Position numbers and translations under genes: made by a program. A model generated the notes under the pieces. It was not told where the DNA came from. It searched no databases and saw only the letters and a list, made by a program, of their open reading frames with translations. A stretch of DNA of 64,000 bases from Pseudoteredinibacter isoporae (GTDB lineage Bacteria > Pseudomonadota > Gammaproteobacteria > Pseudomonadales > Cellvibrionaceae), in the NCBI RefSeq assembly GCF_011602085.1, contig NZ_JAAONY010000001.1:682001-746000 (forward strand), in the 5' to 3' direction. Below, piece after piece: positions 28,202 through 37,349 of the stretch. The first letter of the stretch is position 1, and the number at the start of each line of letters is the position of its first letter.

Positions 28202-29290
28202 TTAGTCATCCAGTAAATAAGAAGCGTGATGAGTCAGGTGTGGGATGCTGTCTTCGGTAAAGAACAGCAGCAAGTCACATTTAATGGGGTAATCTTCGAT
28301 GGCGTAACTCAGCTCGATGGCGAGTGTGCGATTCCAGGCCTGGTTTTTGGTTTCCAGTAATTGCGTGACATCACAGTGTTGCCCCAATACCACCGGTGCG
28401 CCTCGACTGAAATGAAGATCAAGTTGTTCCGCCAACCCTTTGAGGTAGGCGCCAACAAGAATATTGGAAATGTCCATCAGCACTTCCAGTTCGGCGCTGT
28501 CGTCCAACTGCCCTTTGTAATTCAACAGAGCGGCCATATCGCCAAAGCTGGAATCATTTAATATCAGTAAAGCTTCACCGCTGATGCCCGAACCGATAAA
28601 ACCCTGGCATACACCTGAGGTTTCGTGGAAGTCTTCCACTGAAGCAAAGGCCATGCACAGTTCGCTGACTTCTATCAGATTAACGTTGGGGATGGGTAGC
28701 TCAACAAACACTTTCAGCAAACGCGCAAGCATATCGCCCGCCTGGCCCATGGCGACGTTGGAAAGCTCCTGCAGACAGTCGCGTAACAGAGGGTCCAGCT
28801 CACTGGGTACGCTGTCATTTGCTGAGGCAGGCAGTTCTTTTGGCGCCGCTTTCTTTTCGGCTGCCTTCTTTTCAGGTTTGGGTTCAGGTGCTACCGTTTC
28901 TTCCACGGCTTTCATCAGCTCGGCGTCAATAATGCCGTATTCCAGCAACATGCCAGTGAGCTTTTCTTTATCAACGGGTTTCTTAATGAAGTCGATAGCA
29001 CCCAGCTGTTTCACCCGGCTGCGGGCTTCCGGTTGAATGTCACCGGAAATGACCACGACCATGGTTTCCAGATCCTGGGCGCGAATGGCTTCAAGCACCT
29101 CGTAGCCATCCATCACCGGCATATTCAAATCCAGTAGAAGGAGTTCGGCTTTGCCTTCTTTAATTGCTTCGACACCTTCTTCGCCGTTGGTGGCGAAGCT
29201 GACATCTACGGGCCAGCCGTCGGGCAGAGAGCGGGCGCATTGCTTGCGCGCCATGTTCGAGTCATCACAAATGAGTACGGGAGTTGCCAT
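28202..29290 (-). CDS. Response regulator with CheC/CheX-like phosphatase domain
   Basis: 362 aa. The N-terminal receiver domain (1-125) has acidic pair DD (9-10), phospho-acceptor Asp near 55 in LLLLDLNMP, and KKP near 103-105. A charged Ala/Lys/Pro linker (about 130-160) joins it to a CheC-like domain. That domain carries ELSN near 176-179 and a second, altered repeat DISN (Asp for Glu) near 280. CheC-type domains dephosphorylate CheY; fused to a receiver this may be a self-resetting switch. It is followed by the PAS gene and divergent from a small GTPase gene. No chemotaxis genes are in the window. Confidence 0.82.
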   Translation of the reverse strand: MATPVLICDDSNMARKQCARSLPDGWPVDVSFATNGEEGVEAIKEGKAELLLLDLNMPVMDGYEVLEAIRAQDLETMVVVISGDIQPEARSRVKQLGAIDFIKKPVDKEKLTGMLLEYGIIDAELMKAVEETVAPEPKPEKKAAEKKAAPKELPASANDSVPSELDPLLRDCLQELSNVAMGQAGDMLARLLKVFVELPIPNVNLIEVSELCMAFASVEDFHETSGVCQGFIGSGISGEALLILNDSSFGDMAALLNYKGQLDDSAELEVLMDISNILVGAYLKGLAEQLDLHFSRGAPVVLGQHCDVTQLLETKNQAWNRTLAIELSYAIEDYPIKCDLLLFFTEDSIPHLTHHASYLLDD

Positions 29291-29587
29291 GATTTGCTCT
29301 TATCGTTGGTCACTACTCATTAAATGTAGCAGAGAATTTCTGACTTTCTTGGGGATGTCGACGCCGGCTCCCGTCAGTCCCAAATCAGAGGCCTTTTCCG
29401 GCCAAATTCGTTTATTAAGTGATCATGTTGATTGTTTTATTTCCTTAAAATAGCTGTCGCTATTCATTTAGGGTTCAAGTTGAACCCGCATAATATTTGG
29501 TTATTAAGTACTAGGTGGCTATGCGTACCCCATTCGATCGTATTAGCCTTAAGTTTGGGAGCTAGGGATTACCCACAGGGAAGAATC

Positions 29588-30151
29588 ATGAGCAAGAACA
29601 AAGTTGTTTTTGTCGGGCCGTCAGGTGCCGGAAAAACCACGGCAATTCAAACAGTTATCCAATCCAGAGCCGGGTTTCAGGGACAGCCCTCAGCTGAACC
29701 TGAACCGCAGCATAATATGCTGTTCGGACATGCTATTGATTATGAACTGATCAACCTGAGAGATGGCCAAACTTTACAGCTATTAGGTACCCAGGGCAGC
29801 CAGAATAGCCAGACCATTCAGGTGCTATTGCGCCGTGGTGTTGCTGCGGTTGTGATCCTGATCAGTAATGCCGTACCCAACCCGCTCGCAAAACTGCGTG
29901 AACAATTATTGCAGATTGGTGAACTGGCAAAGACGACCCGTATCGTTGTGGGTATCAGTCATATGGATGTGAAATCAGATCCGGGCGCCACAGTGTTCAG
30001 CCGTGAACTTCATAAGTTCGAGGTGTTTGAATGTCTGGAGCACAATATTCCTTTATTGGTGGTTGATCCGCGAGACGCTCAGGATATGGCCTTGCTGCTG
30101 GAAACCGCACTTTATATTCGAAAGGACGATTCAGAGCAGGAGCTGGCGTAG
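29588..30151 (+). CDS. Small MglA/COG2229-like GTPase
   Basis: 187 aa from the ATG at 29588, which has AGGGAAG upstream; the open frame extends back to 29432 without such support. The P-loop GPSGAGKTT is at residues 9-17. The switch II element, normally DTPGQ-like, is LLGTQGSQ, lacking the Asp. The base-recognition motif is SHMDV instead of NKxD. It resembles COG2229 GTPases that pair with Roadblock or MglB-type proteins in signalling and motility. It is divergent from the REC-CheC-like gene and may belong to the same module. No Roadblock partner is visible nearby. Confidence 0.75.
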   Translation: MSKNKVVFVGPSGAGKTTAIQTVIQSRAGFQGQPSAEPEPQHNMLFGHAIDYELINLRDGQTLQLLGTQGSQNSQTIQVLLRRGVAAVVILISNAVPNPLAKLREQLLQIGELAKTTRIVVGISHMDVKSDPGATVFSRELHKFEVFECLEHNIPLLVVDPRDAQDMALLLETALYIRKDDSEQELA

Positions 30152-30183
30152 TCGCCGCTCCCACCTGAAAGTATCAGCCCACC

Positions 30184-33100
30184 CTAAATACCCTCCATAA
30201 AATCCAGCATGGCCTGGTGGCGGACGGTTTTGCGATGCTTGGCCCACAGTTCCTGAATCTTGTCGGTGTTGCAGACTTTGCGATCCACCAGCACACGGGT
30301 TTGCAGTTCTCCCACGGGTTGTGTGGCTGGGCATTTGCTGAAGATCGTCTGGTTACTGATCAAATCCATAAAAGGGCCGGACTTGCTGGTCGGCATAATA
30401 AACAGCAATTGCAGGCCCAGAGACTCGGTTAGATAGTGAATAACCTGGCGCGAACGGGTTTCATCCATTTTTGAGAAGGCCTCATCCACCAATACCATCC
30501 GGCAGTGGGTATTGCCTTCATTGAAACGAAACGCTGACGTTACCGCTGCTGCGCGAATGATGTAGGCGGGTGTTTCCAACTGGCCGCCAGAGCCAGTGCC
30601 ATAGGTGCTCAGGGCAATGGCTTCTTTATTCAAGGGTTCTTTGTAGATTTCATAGCTGCGGTAGTTGCGATAATCGCTGATGCGATTCAGTTCGCGCAGG
30701 GCGGTTTGCTCGTCTTTATCCAGCAACATAGCCAGGAGCTTGTCGCGCACCTGCTGGGATTTCTTGCTGAGTTCGGCATCAAACAGAGAGTTACCATCGC
30801 CGAGATCCGGCGTATCAATAACTTCCTTGAAAAACTTATGGTATTCGCGGAATTCCGGTATCCAGCTATAGCCAAAGAAAAAGCGCTCGCGATCGTCACC
30901 AAAACGATGGTGTTCCAGTTCCTGGTTTAAAACTTCCAACTGTTCCTTGCCATCGCCAATTGCCTGGTAAATGGAGTGACAAAGGTTGCTGACAAAGGCG
31001 GTGTTAAAACTGTCTTTCAGTGCCAACAGGTTTTCATGTTTGCCCACCAGTACATTGTTTTTCAGCGAGTGGTAAATCGATTCGATGTTTTGCTGGGCGT
31101 GCTGCACCTGTTGATACATCGCCAGGCTGTCGCGGCTATCGCTGTTGGCTAAATAAGGAATCACACAATGGCTATTACAAAGTTGATTGTGTTGAGCCAA
31201 TTGTTGATCCAGTTTGCGTTCGAGTTGCTCAAGCTGACCCCGTAAATCATTGCATTGGGGCAGCAGGCTGTCACTGGACTGGTCTGCGATAGTCTCGGCT
31301 TTGCCGAGGGCTTGCTGGCTATCGAAGTGGCTGCTGTGTTTTGCGATATCATCGACAGCGGCTTCGCCCTGCTCCAGCTGCATTTGCAGGGTATCCTGCT
31401 CGTCGGCGAGCTTATCGATAGTCAGTTCCAGTTGATGCGCTTTGTTTTTGTATTCGCCCTGGGCCTGGTGTTGCTGATTAATTTCTTTTTCTACGTCGCT
31501 GTGGTCTTGTTTGAGTTGCTGCAGTTGCGCTTCCAGATCGTCGAACTCACTCAAATCGAGATTGTTCATGGCCTGCTCGGCCTGTTCGAGTTTGCGATAG
31601 CAGTCGAGCAGCTCGTGAACAATCATGGCTGACTGAGGAGCGGTAATTTTATCGCAGGCATCCAGGCAGTTGGCAACTTCACGGTAAGCGCTTTCAAGAT
31701 GCTGGCTTTGTTCAATCAGTTCGTCGAGTTGCTCGCGCTTTGCGAGTAAGGCGCGATCGCGGGCACCCTGACCAAACAATAAATCGCTGGCGTCGATGTC
31801 ACAACGGAACATGGCATAGTTGCCGGCGCCAACGCCGCTGGCGCAGAGCCCACGGTGTAATCCGCGCAGTTCTTCTTCATTGGCCGCACGCACCACGCTG
31901 CCGTATGAGGCGCGAACATAGTATTCGGCGGTTTTATGGCTGAACTCCATCAAATCCAGAATGGAATCTTTTGGCAGTTTTACCCGATGGGCGTCACGGG
32001 CCGCTTTGTGTCCCTGAATCACTCGTGCCTTATTTTTTCGGCCACCCATCGCTCGAACGATGGCAATGGCCTGGGCTTCGTATTCGGGCTCAACGATAAT
32101 GCCGAAGCGAGCGCCACCGATATAACCTTCAATGGCCATTTGCCACTGTGGGTCGCTGACTTCAATAAAATCGCACAAGACACTGGGCTTAGCGGCCGGG
32201 CACTCTTGCTCAATGGCCTGTAGAGCGTGCTGCACATAGGGTGGGTAGCTGATCTTGCTTTGGCCCAAGCGTTGGATCTCCAGCTCGCGGCTCTCGATGT
32301 GTTGGCGGTTTTTGTCCTGACGTTCGCGACGTTTCTGGCTAAGGCTGAACAACTGATCGCGAAGGCTGTTCTCGCTCCCATTGGATTGATGCAAAATCGC
32401 CTGCAAATGCTGATGGCTGCTGTCACGCTTGACCAGATCTTCCAACTTTTTCTCAAGATCGCCACTGCCGAGAAAATCGATGGTCATCAACTTTTGGGAA
32501 TCGATGCCCGTGTCGTCTCCCAGCGCAATAACCTGTTTTAATGCTTTTTGAACCGGACTTTGGTTTAGAGCAGGACATTCCAGTTCCAGCGAGCTTTGCT
32601 GAACCAGTCTTTGCAGCTTTTGGGCCTGGCCAAAGTTTTCGCTGAAACTGTGCAACTGTTGTAGTAACAAGGGCGCCTGTTTTGCCAGCTGCTGTTGAGC
32701 CAGTTCGGCCTGCTTTTGCAGCTCATCTTTGTCTTTGAGAGCAGAGATGCCTTTGCGTTTTGCGGTCAGCTCAGTGATCTGGTCGAACAAAATTGTCTTT
32801 TTACGCTCGGCCAGTTCAATGCTGTGCAGACCATCTTTTACGGCCAGTTGATTGCTCTGCTGTTGTTCTTTTTTGCTGAGATAAGTTTTTTGCAAGCTGC
32901 GCTGGCGGCGGTAAAGCTCGGCGTATTCCAGAATCCGAATTTGTTGCCAGATATCGATAAACTCTATGGCATTGTGGTTTGCGCTTTCCAGGCGTTCGAT
33001 GGATTCGTTCAGGGAGCGGGTTTCCTGTTCCATGCCGTGAATGGTTTTCATCAGCTCGGATACCTGGCGGATATCCTCGCTCAGATCCTTGGGTTCCAAT

Positions 33101-33825
33101 ACCTCTTTGGCAACGAAGTCGTTGATGCTTTTAACTGGCTTATAGGCCATAAAATTGGAGAAAGTTTTCGCGGCGTGCTTGGCTTCACGATCAGATACGG
33201 CACCATTTTGCCCGCGCAGGGCACCGTATAAGCGGCGCAGATAGGCGCTCTTTTTGTCGTAAACCTCGATGGCATCCTGGCCAAATTCAATGCGTAAATT
33301 TTTTCCCAGGTTGGCCATAGGAAGAATGTACTTTCCGCCTTTATCTTCTTTTACAAAGCTGGCAAGCGTGATGGCACCAATCGGCACCTGGTCACCGGGC
33401 AAGACGAAAAACAGCAATTCATCCTGGCGGGCCTGGCGTTGTTTGCCAGCAGTTTCCAGGCTCGCTTGCACCGCCATTATGGCCCAGAAGGCCTGGCCAC
33501 TTTCACCCTGTGTAGGGTGAAACTGTGCCGCGATGTAGCCCTGACATTTGTTGGGGCGAGCATAACTGCCATCGTCACATCCGAGAATATACGATGCCAG
33601 TGTGCGCACTTGTTTGCCACCGCGACCGCGTTGGCTGGTTTCGTCCTGACCCGGGTTGTAGTTAAACAGGTTTTCGTGGGCCGCGGTCATCAGAGTTTGC
33701 AGGGCATCGGCAGCAGTGGTTTTGCCAGAGCCGTTGCCACCGGAAAATAAGTTTACCGGGCCAAAATCGAATTCAATTGGCGGGATGTTTCCCCAGTTCA
33801 CCAGAATCGCTTTTTTACAAAACAT
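30184..33825 (-). CDS. mksB: SMC-like ATPase of an MksBEF/JetABC condensin
   Basis: 1213 aa. Walker A SGGNGSGKTT is near residues 28-37. A long charged, Gln-rich coiled coil covers about 270-470 and 680-960, with a hinge-like globular part (about 520-680) between. The ABC signature-like GTGSGGQ comes near 1085 and Walker B MVLVDEAFSKMD near 1122. This is the JetC/MksB type of SMC protein, which loads on DNA and extrudes loops. Its ATG overlaps the upstream MksE stop (TGATG), showing coupling. No JetD/MksG (TOPRIM nuclease) gene follows; the next gene is convergent. A role in chromosome organisation, rather than plasmid defence, is therefore more likely but not proven. Confidence 0.85.
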   Translation of the reverse strand: MFCKKAILVNWGNIPPIEFDFGPVNLFSGGNGSGKTTAADALQTLMTAAHENLFNYNPGQDETSQRGRGGKQVRTLASYILGCDDGSYARPNKCQGYIAAQFHPTQGESGQAFWAIMAVQASLETAGKQRQARQDELLFFVLPGDQVPIGAITLASFVKEDKGGKYILPMANLGKNLRIEFGQDAIEVYDKKSAYLRRLYGALRGQNGAVSDREAKHAAKTFSNFMAYKPVKSINDFVAKEVLEPKDLSEDIRQVSELMKTIHGMEQETRSLNESIERLESANHNAIEFIDIWQQIRILEYAELYRRQRSLQKTYLSKKEQQQSNQLAVKDGLHSIELAERKKTILFDQITELTAKRKGISALKDKDELQKQAELAQQQLAKQAPLLLQQLHSFSENFGQAQKLQRLVQQSSLELECPALNQSPVQKALKQVIALGDDTGIDSQKLMTIDFLGSGDLEKKLEDLVKRDSSHQHLQAILHQSNGSENSLRDQLFSLSQKRRERQDKNRQHIESRELEIQRLGQSKISYPPYVQHALQAIEQECPAAKPSVLCDFIEVSDPQWQMAIEGYIGGARFGIIVEPEYEAQAIAIVRAMGGRKNKARVIQGHKAARDAHRVKLPKDSILDLMEFSHKTAEYYVRASYGSVVRAANEEELRGLHRGLCASGVGAGNYAMFRCDIDASDLLFGQGARDRALLAKREQLDELIEQSQHLESAYREVANCLDACDKITAPQSAMIVHELLDCYRKLEQAEQAMNNLDLSEFDDLEAQLQQLKQDHSDVEKEINQQHQAQGEYKNKAHQLELTIDKLADEQDTLQMQLEQGEAAVDDIAKHSSHFDSQQALGKAETIADQSSDSLLPQCNDLRGQLEQLERKLDQQLAQHNQLCNSHCVIPYLANSDSRDSLAMYQQVQHAQQNIESIYHSLKNNVLVGKHENLLALKDSFNTAFVSNLCHSIYQAIGDGKEQLEVLNQELEHHRFGDDRERFFFGYSWIPEFREYHKFFKEVIDTPDLGDGNSLFDAELSKKSQQVRDKLLAMLLDKDEQTALRELNRISDYRNYRSYEIYKEPLNKEAIALSTYGTGSGGQLETPAYIIRAAAVTSAFRFNEGNTHCRMVLVDEAFSKMDETRSRQVIHYLTESLGLQLLFIMPTSKSGPFMDLISNQTIFSKCPATQPVGELQTRVLVDRKVCNTDKIQELWAKHRKTVRHQAMLDFMEGI

Positions 33826-34511
33826 CAGGCACGACCTCCTTCTGTTTCTGAGCGTTCGTTGAGCTGAGCCGCTTCGCTCTGCTGACTTTCCGGATCAAGT
33901 TGGGCGAGCACGTCGTGGCTGACCAAACTGCTGATGCCGGGTTGAATACTGATCCAATTTTCTGCTTCTTCACTGCTGCTGTCGCTGTTAAAGCGAATGA
34001 TTCTGAGCTGTCGCAAATTGCGGAACAGCTGCTTTCGTTCCTGAAGCCCCTCTGGCAGTTTGCGCTTTAACAGGTTATTCAAACTGATGGCAATTTCTTC
34101 CATCGAAATTAATACGCAGCCTTTGTCGTCGACCAGGCCTTCGCGCAGTGATTTTTCATACTCCACACGAAGAACCAGAATCAGGGCCATTTCCATTTGA
34201 TTGGGGCGATGGCGAAAGCCTTGATTAAAAGGGCTGTGTTCCGCATCCTGCAAGTTGGGCGCGCTGGCGCCGGGCGGATAAAGACGCACAAAACAGAACT
34301 GCTCATCGTGCTCGATACGTACACCGATGATGGAGAGATAATCGTCCACCAGATCCTGGCACTGCAAATAACGGTCGTAGAGATTAGCTTCGACCTGGCT
34401 TTCATCCCGATTGATGATGCCGTAATCCAGCAGGCGGATCATTAATTCGGAAAAATCTTCGGGGCGTATGGCCTTTTCATTCAAGGCTTGTTGTAGCATT
34501 TGGCTGAACAT
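33825..34511 (-). CDS. mksE: MksE/JetB-like subunit (DUF4194)
   Basis: 228 aa, size and order expected for the winged-helix accessory subunit of MksBEF/Wadjet complexes. It has EDFSELMIRLLDYGII near residues 18-33, then YLSIIGVRIEHDE and FVRLYPPGA, which match the DUF4194 pattern, with a helical C-terminus rich in Glu/Arg. It would bind the kleisin (MksF) and modulate the SMC ATPase. It overlaps the MksB start by one base and follows MksF by 9 bp. Confidence 0.8.
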   Translation of the reverse strand: MFSQMLQQALNEKAIRPEDFSELMIRLLDYGIINRDESQVEANLYDRYLQCQDLVDDYLSIIGVRIEHDEQFCFVRLYPPGASAPNLQDAEHSPFNQGFRHRPNQMEMALILVLRVEYEKSLREGLVDDKGCVLISMEEIAISLNNLLKRKLPEGLQERKQLFRNLRQLRIIRFNSDSSSEEAENWISIQPGISSLVSHDVLAQLDPESQQSEAAQLNERSETEGGRA

Positions 34512-34520
34512 AAATCGCTT

Positions 34521-35999
34521 TTAATCGTCGCTGGCTGGCGTCTTGCCGCGCAGCTCAATGGTGAATTCGTCAAATTGTTGAAAGTACTCATTACCTTCAA
34601 CGGAGGCGCGTTCAAACTGAACATCAAATTGCATTTCCGAGCTTTGATTGTTCACGGCGCCAATCTCAATGGCTGAGGCCATGCTCATCAGGCTGTGGGC
34701 GTCGTCGATTTGTAACTCGCTGGTGGCAATGCGCCGCCCGCCTCGCAAGGAATCAACAATATAACGGCGCAAACCTTGCTTGTTGCTGACAAAGGCCTGG
34801 TCCAGCAATTGCTGAATCATAAGTTCTCGCTGGGCATCGGTATCGAGTTCGGGGCTTTCCTGAACCTGTGTATTAAGAACCGTGGCACTTTTTCTCTCTT
34901 GCCATTTAATTTGTGCCGGGTCGATAAAGGCCAATCGCATGCTGGAGCATGCTTCAGCCGCGGCTTCGAGGCGTTGCTGATAGTGATCTTCATCCAGATC
35001 GGCAAGTTCTCGGCAAATTTCGACCAGATCGTTATCGGCCTGGCTGTGCAGGTAACTCAGCTGCCGGATAATGATATCCGCGCGTTTGGTAAAACCGTGC
35101 AAGGCACTGCGTAAGGCTGGAAGCATAATGTCGGCGGCGCTTCGCATACGTTGCTCAATTTGTTCCAGCAAGTAGTAAAGATACGATTGCTCATTACTGC
35201 ATAGATCCGGAACGACACGGCGCAATTCACGTTCGGCCTGTTGCTTCACATCCTTTGGGCGACTGCGGATTTTTCGAATGACCTTCTTAATATCATCTCG
35301 GTATTTTTCCACACTGTCTGCGGATAGGCGCACCTGAATATCCGGCTGGAAACGTTTTTCCATGAATTCAAAAAACTGTTCGCTGGCTTGCTCGACCAAT
35401 TGCTGAGCTTCAACTTCGCGCACCAGTTGGCGTTTACGCTCTTCCAGCTCAGAAATAATGTCAGTGAAGTCGGTGATGATACGTTCGGAATGATCAAAGG
35501 CATCGAGCAGATCATAGACTTCAGCGCGACTGTAAAAAGCCTCAAGCGCATTCAGAGTGTTACGGGTATTGCGGTGGCGAGTGCGGATCTGGCTACTGTC
35601 AGATTCCAGAATAGCCTGAGCAAAAATTCGGCCCATTCGGCTAAAGGGGTAACTGGTGGCCAGGGTGGCGGGGTCGACCTGGCGCTCTACCCAGCCGCAG
35701 TCAATCAACAGTTTCAGAACCCAGCTGGCCTGTTCCCGGGGGTTCTTGAAGCGAGGTTCATTGTCGGCGGTTTCTGACCCACTTCCGTCCAGGTCTTCCG
35801 TGTCCAATACCAGTTTGGCGTTTCGAGCCAGGGCTTCACTGATGATATCGACGATCAGTTCGCGATCAGGGGCGTGGCCGTAGTCTGCTGTGGCGCTGTA
35901 CTGGCGCTGGTAGAGCAGGGTCAGGCAAGCCGCGACCTGGCCCCGGTATTTGCCGGTTAAGGCCCTGAAAAAGTGTAAACGCTCGTCGCTGAAAAACAT
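34521..35999 (-). CDS. mksF: MksF/JetA-like kleisin subunit
   Basis: 492 aa, first gene of the mksF-mksE-mksB run. An N-terminal winged-helix-like region (about 1-120, SDERLHFFRALTGKYR) is followed by long charged helices (about 150-360) and a short C-terminal beta-rich end. The length, position and partners fit the MksF/JetA kleisin that bridges the SMC heads; the family name rests on synteny as much as on motifs. About 195 bp separate its start from the preceding operon's last gene. A terminator sits in that gap, so the condensin operon should have its own promoter. Confidence 0.75.
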   Translation of the reverse strand: MFFSDERLHFFRALTGKYRGQVAACLTLLYQRQYSATADYGHAPDRELIVDIISEALARNAKLVLDTEDLDGSGSETADNEPRFKNPREQASWVLKLLIDCGWVERQVDPATLATSYPFSRMGRIFAQAILESDSSQIRTRHRNTRNTLNALEAFYSRAEVYDLLDAFDHSERIITDFTDIISELEERKRQLVREVEAQQLVEQASEQFFEFMEKRFQPDIQVRLSADSVEKYRDDIKKVIRKIRSRPKDVKQQAERELRRVVPDLCSNEQSYLYYLLEQIEQRMRSAADIMLPALRSALHGFTKRADIIIRQLSYLHSQADNDLVEICRELADLDEDHYQQRLEAAAEACSSMRLAFIDPAQIKWQERKSATVLNTQVQESPELDTDAQRELMIQQLLDQAFVSNKQGLRRYIVDSLRGGRRIATSELQIDDAHSLMSMASAIEIGAVNNQSSEMQFDVQFERASVEGNEYFQQFDEFTIELRGKTPASDD

Positions 36000-36150
36000 C
36001 GATAACCCTCGGCAATCCCTGCCGTCGCGGGGCCAAAAGCGGAGATTCTAGCGCTTTGAGCCTTGGGGGTAAATATGGGGCTTAATAAGAGTTGCAGCGA
36101 TTCAGGTGAGGAGAGTTTTGCCGGCTAGATGGGATGGTTTGACGCGGGCA

Positions 36151-36174
36151 AAAAGGCCGGAAATCCGGCCTTTA
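36151..36174 (-). terminator. Intrinsic terminator after the redox/two-component operon
   Basis: Arms AAAGGCCGG (36152-36160) and CCGGCCTTT (36165-36173) around an AAAT loop, followed on the minus strand by TTTTTG. It lies 21 bp past the stop of the REC-HD-GYP-like gene. Confidence 0.85.
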
Positions 36175-36194
36175 CTGATACAGAAGAAGCGAGG

Positions 36195-37334
36195 CTACTT
36201 AGCCACGATAAAGACCATATCCGAGATGGATTTGCTGCGTTGAAAGCTGTTCAAGCGCGAGATAACCGCATCGCTGGTTTTGATGCCCTTGGACAGCAGC
36301 AATGTGCCGGCTTCGGTTTCCACGTCTCGGGCCAAGGTCATGCTGGTATCCAGCTCTGAAATATTGATCAGCTTCTCGCCCGTATGAGTAATGAACTTGA
36401 GTGATTTCTTAAACAGCTCGATTAGCTTGGGGTCATAAAGAATGCCAGATTTGGCTTCCAGCTTTTTCATGGCAATATCGGAGTTACCAAATAGCGACTC
36501 ATAGTGGTCGAAATCGATAATCACCTTAAGTAGGCGTGAGGCCACCGGGATATTGCTACCGTCCATTTCTATATCGGGGAAGCCTGAGCCGTTAAAGTTC
36601 TTATTCTGATACCGGATTGAGTTGGCAACATCTTCCATGCGGGGAATTTTGCTGATGAGCTGATGAGCCAGCTCCGGATGATGGTTGTACATCTGCACAT
36701 AGTTGGCATCCAGACGCTGCCCCTGGTTGATGGCTTTAATGGCTTCATCGGGCATGCTGACCAAACCCACAAGGCAGAGCATGGACAGGGCTTCATAGCG
36801 CCAGGTGTCTTTTACCCCCAGCAATTTTACACAGCGAGTGACATGGTCTTTCAAGCGTGAGGTGCGACCAAAGATTTCCGGGCTGGCCAGGGCCAGGGTT
36901 TCGCTCAGGGCTTCGATGCTGGAGCGCAATGTATTTTCCAGCAGATCATCTTCCAAAGTGGTGAGCTTGTATTGCTGAATGGCGGCATGCAGGGTTTCAG
37001 AAACAAATTGGGGCGTGGAGGGTTTGTTAATAAAACGGAAGATGTTTCCCTGATTGATGGCATCAATCGCGGTTTGCTGATCGGCATTACCGGTTAACAT
37101 TACCCGTACGGCATTGGGCTGTACATCCTTGGATTTTTCCAAAAACTCGATGCCGTTCATGTCGGGCATTTGCATGTCGGAAACAATGACCGAAAAGGAA
37201 ACTTCGGAATCCAGAGCTTCCAGGCCCTTGGGGCCGCTCTCAGCAACATGGACGTCAAACTCTTCGCGAAGATTCCTGCGAAAGGCGCGTAATACATTGG
37301 GTTCGTCGTCGACTAATAATACAGAGTGTTTCAT
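36195..37334 (-). CDS. Response regulator with degenerate HD-GYP domain
   Basis: 379 aa. The receiver domain (1-125) has DDE (9-11), the phospho-acceptor Asp in IVSDMQMPDMNG near 53 and NKP near 104-106. The second half aligns with HD-GYP cyclic-di-GMP phosphodiesterases but has lost the metal ligands: the HDIGK position reads LVGLVSMPDE, and the HHExxDGxGYP position reads NFNGSGFP preceded by YQNK instead of HH. One HH remains in MYNHHPELA. It should therefore signal by interaction, not hydrolysis. It is the last gene of the redox/two-component operon, 15 bp after the REC-HDOD gene, and ends before a terminator. Confidence 0.82.
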   Translation of the reverse strand: MKHSVLLVDDEPNVLRAFRRNLREEFDVHVAESGPKGLEALDSEVSFSVIVSDMQMPDMNGIEFLEKSKDVQPNAVRVMLTGNADQQTAIDAINQGNIFRFINKPSTPQFVSETLHAAIQQYKLTTLEDDLLENTLRSSIEALSETLALASPEIFGRTSRLKDHVTRCVKLLGVKDTWRYEALSMLCLVGLVSMPDEAIKAINQGQRLDANYVQMYNHHPELAHQLISKIPRMEDVANSIRYQNKNFNGSGFPDIEMDGSNIPVASRLLKVIIDFDHYESLFGNSDIAMKKLEAKSGILYDPKLIELFKKSLKFITHTGEKLINISELDTSMTLARDVETEAGTLLLSKGIKTSDAVISRLNSFQRSKSISDMVFIVAK

Positions 37335-37349
37335 GTTGGCCTCGTTTCC

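Noticed and set aside
30184-35999. Complete Wadjet plasmid-defence system
   Set aside because: The JetD nuclease is missing and no defence genes adjoin; the three genes fit an MksBEF condensin at least as well.
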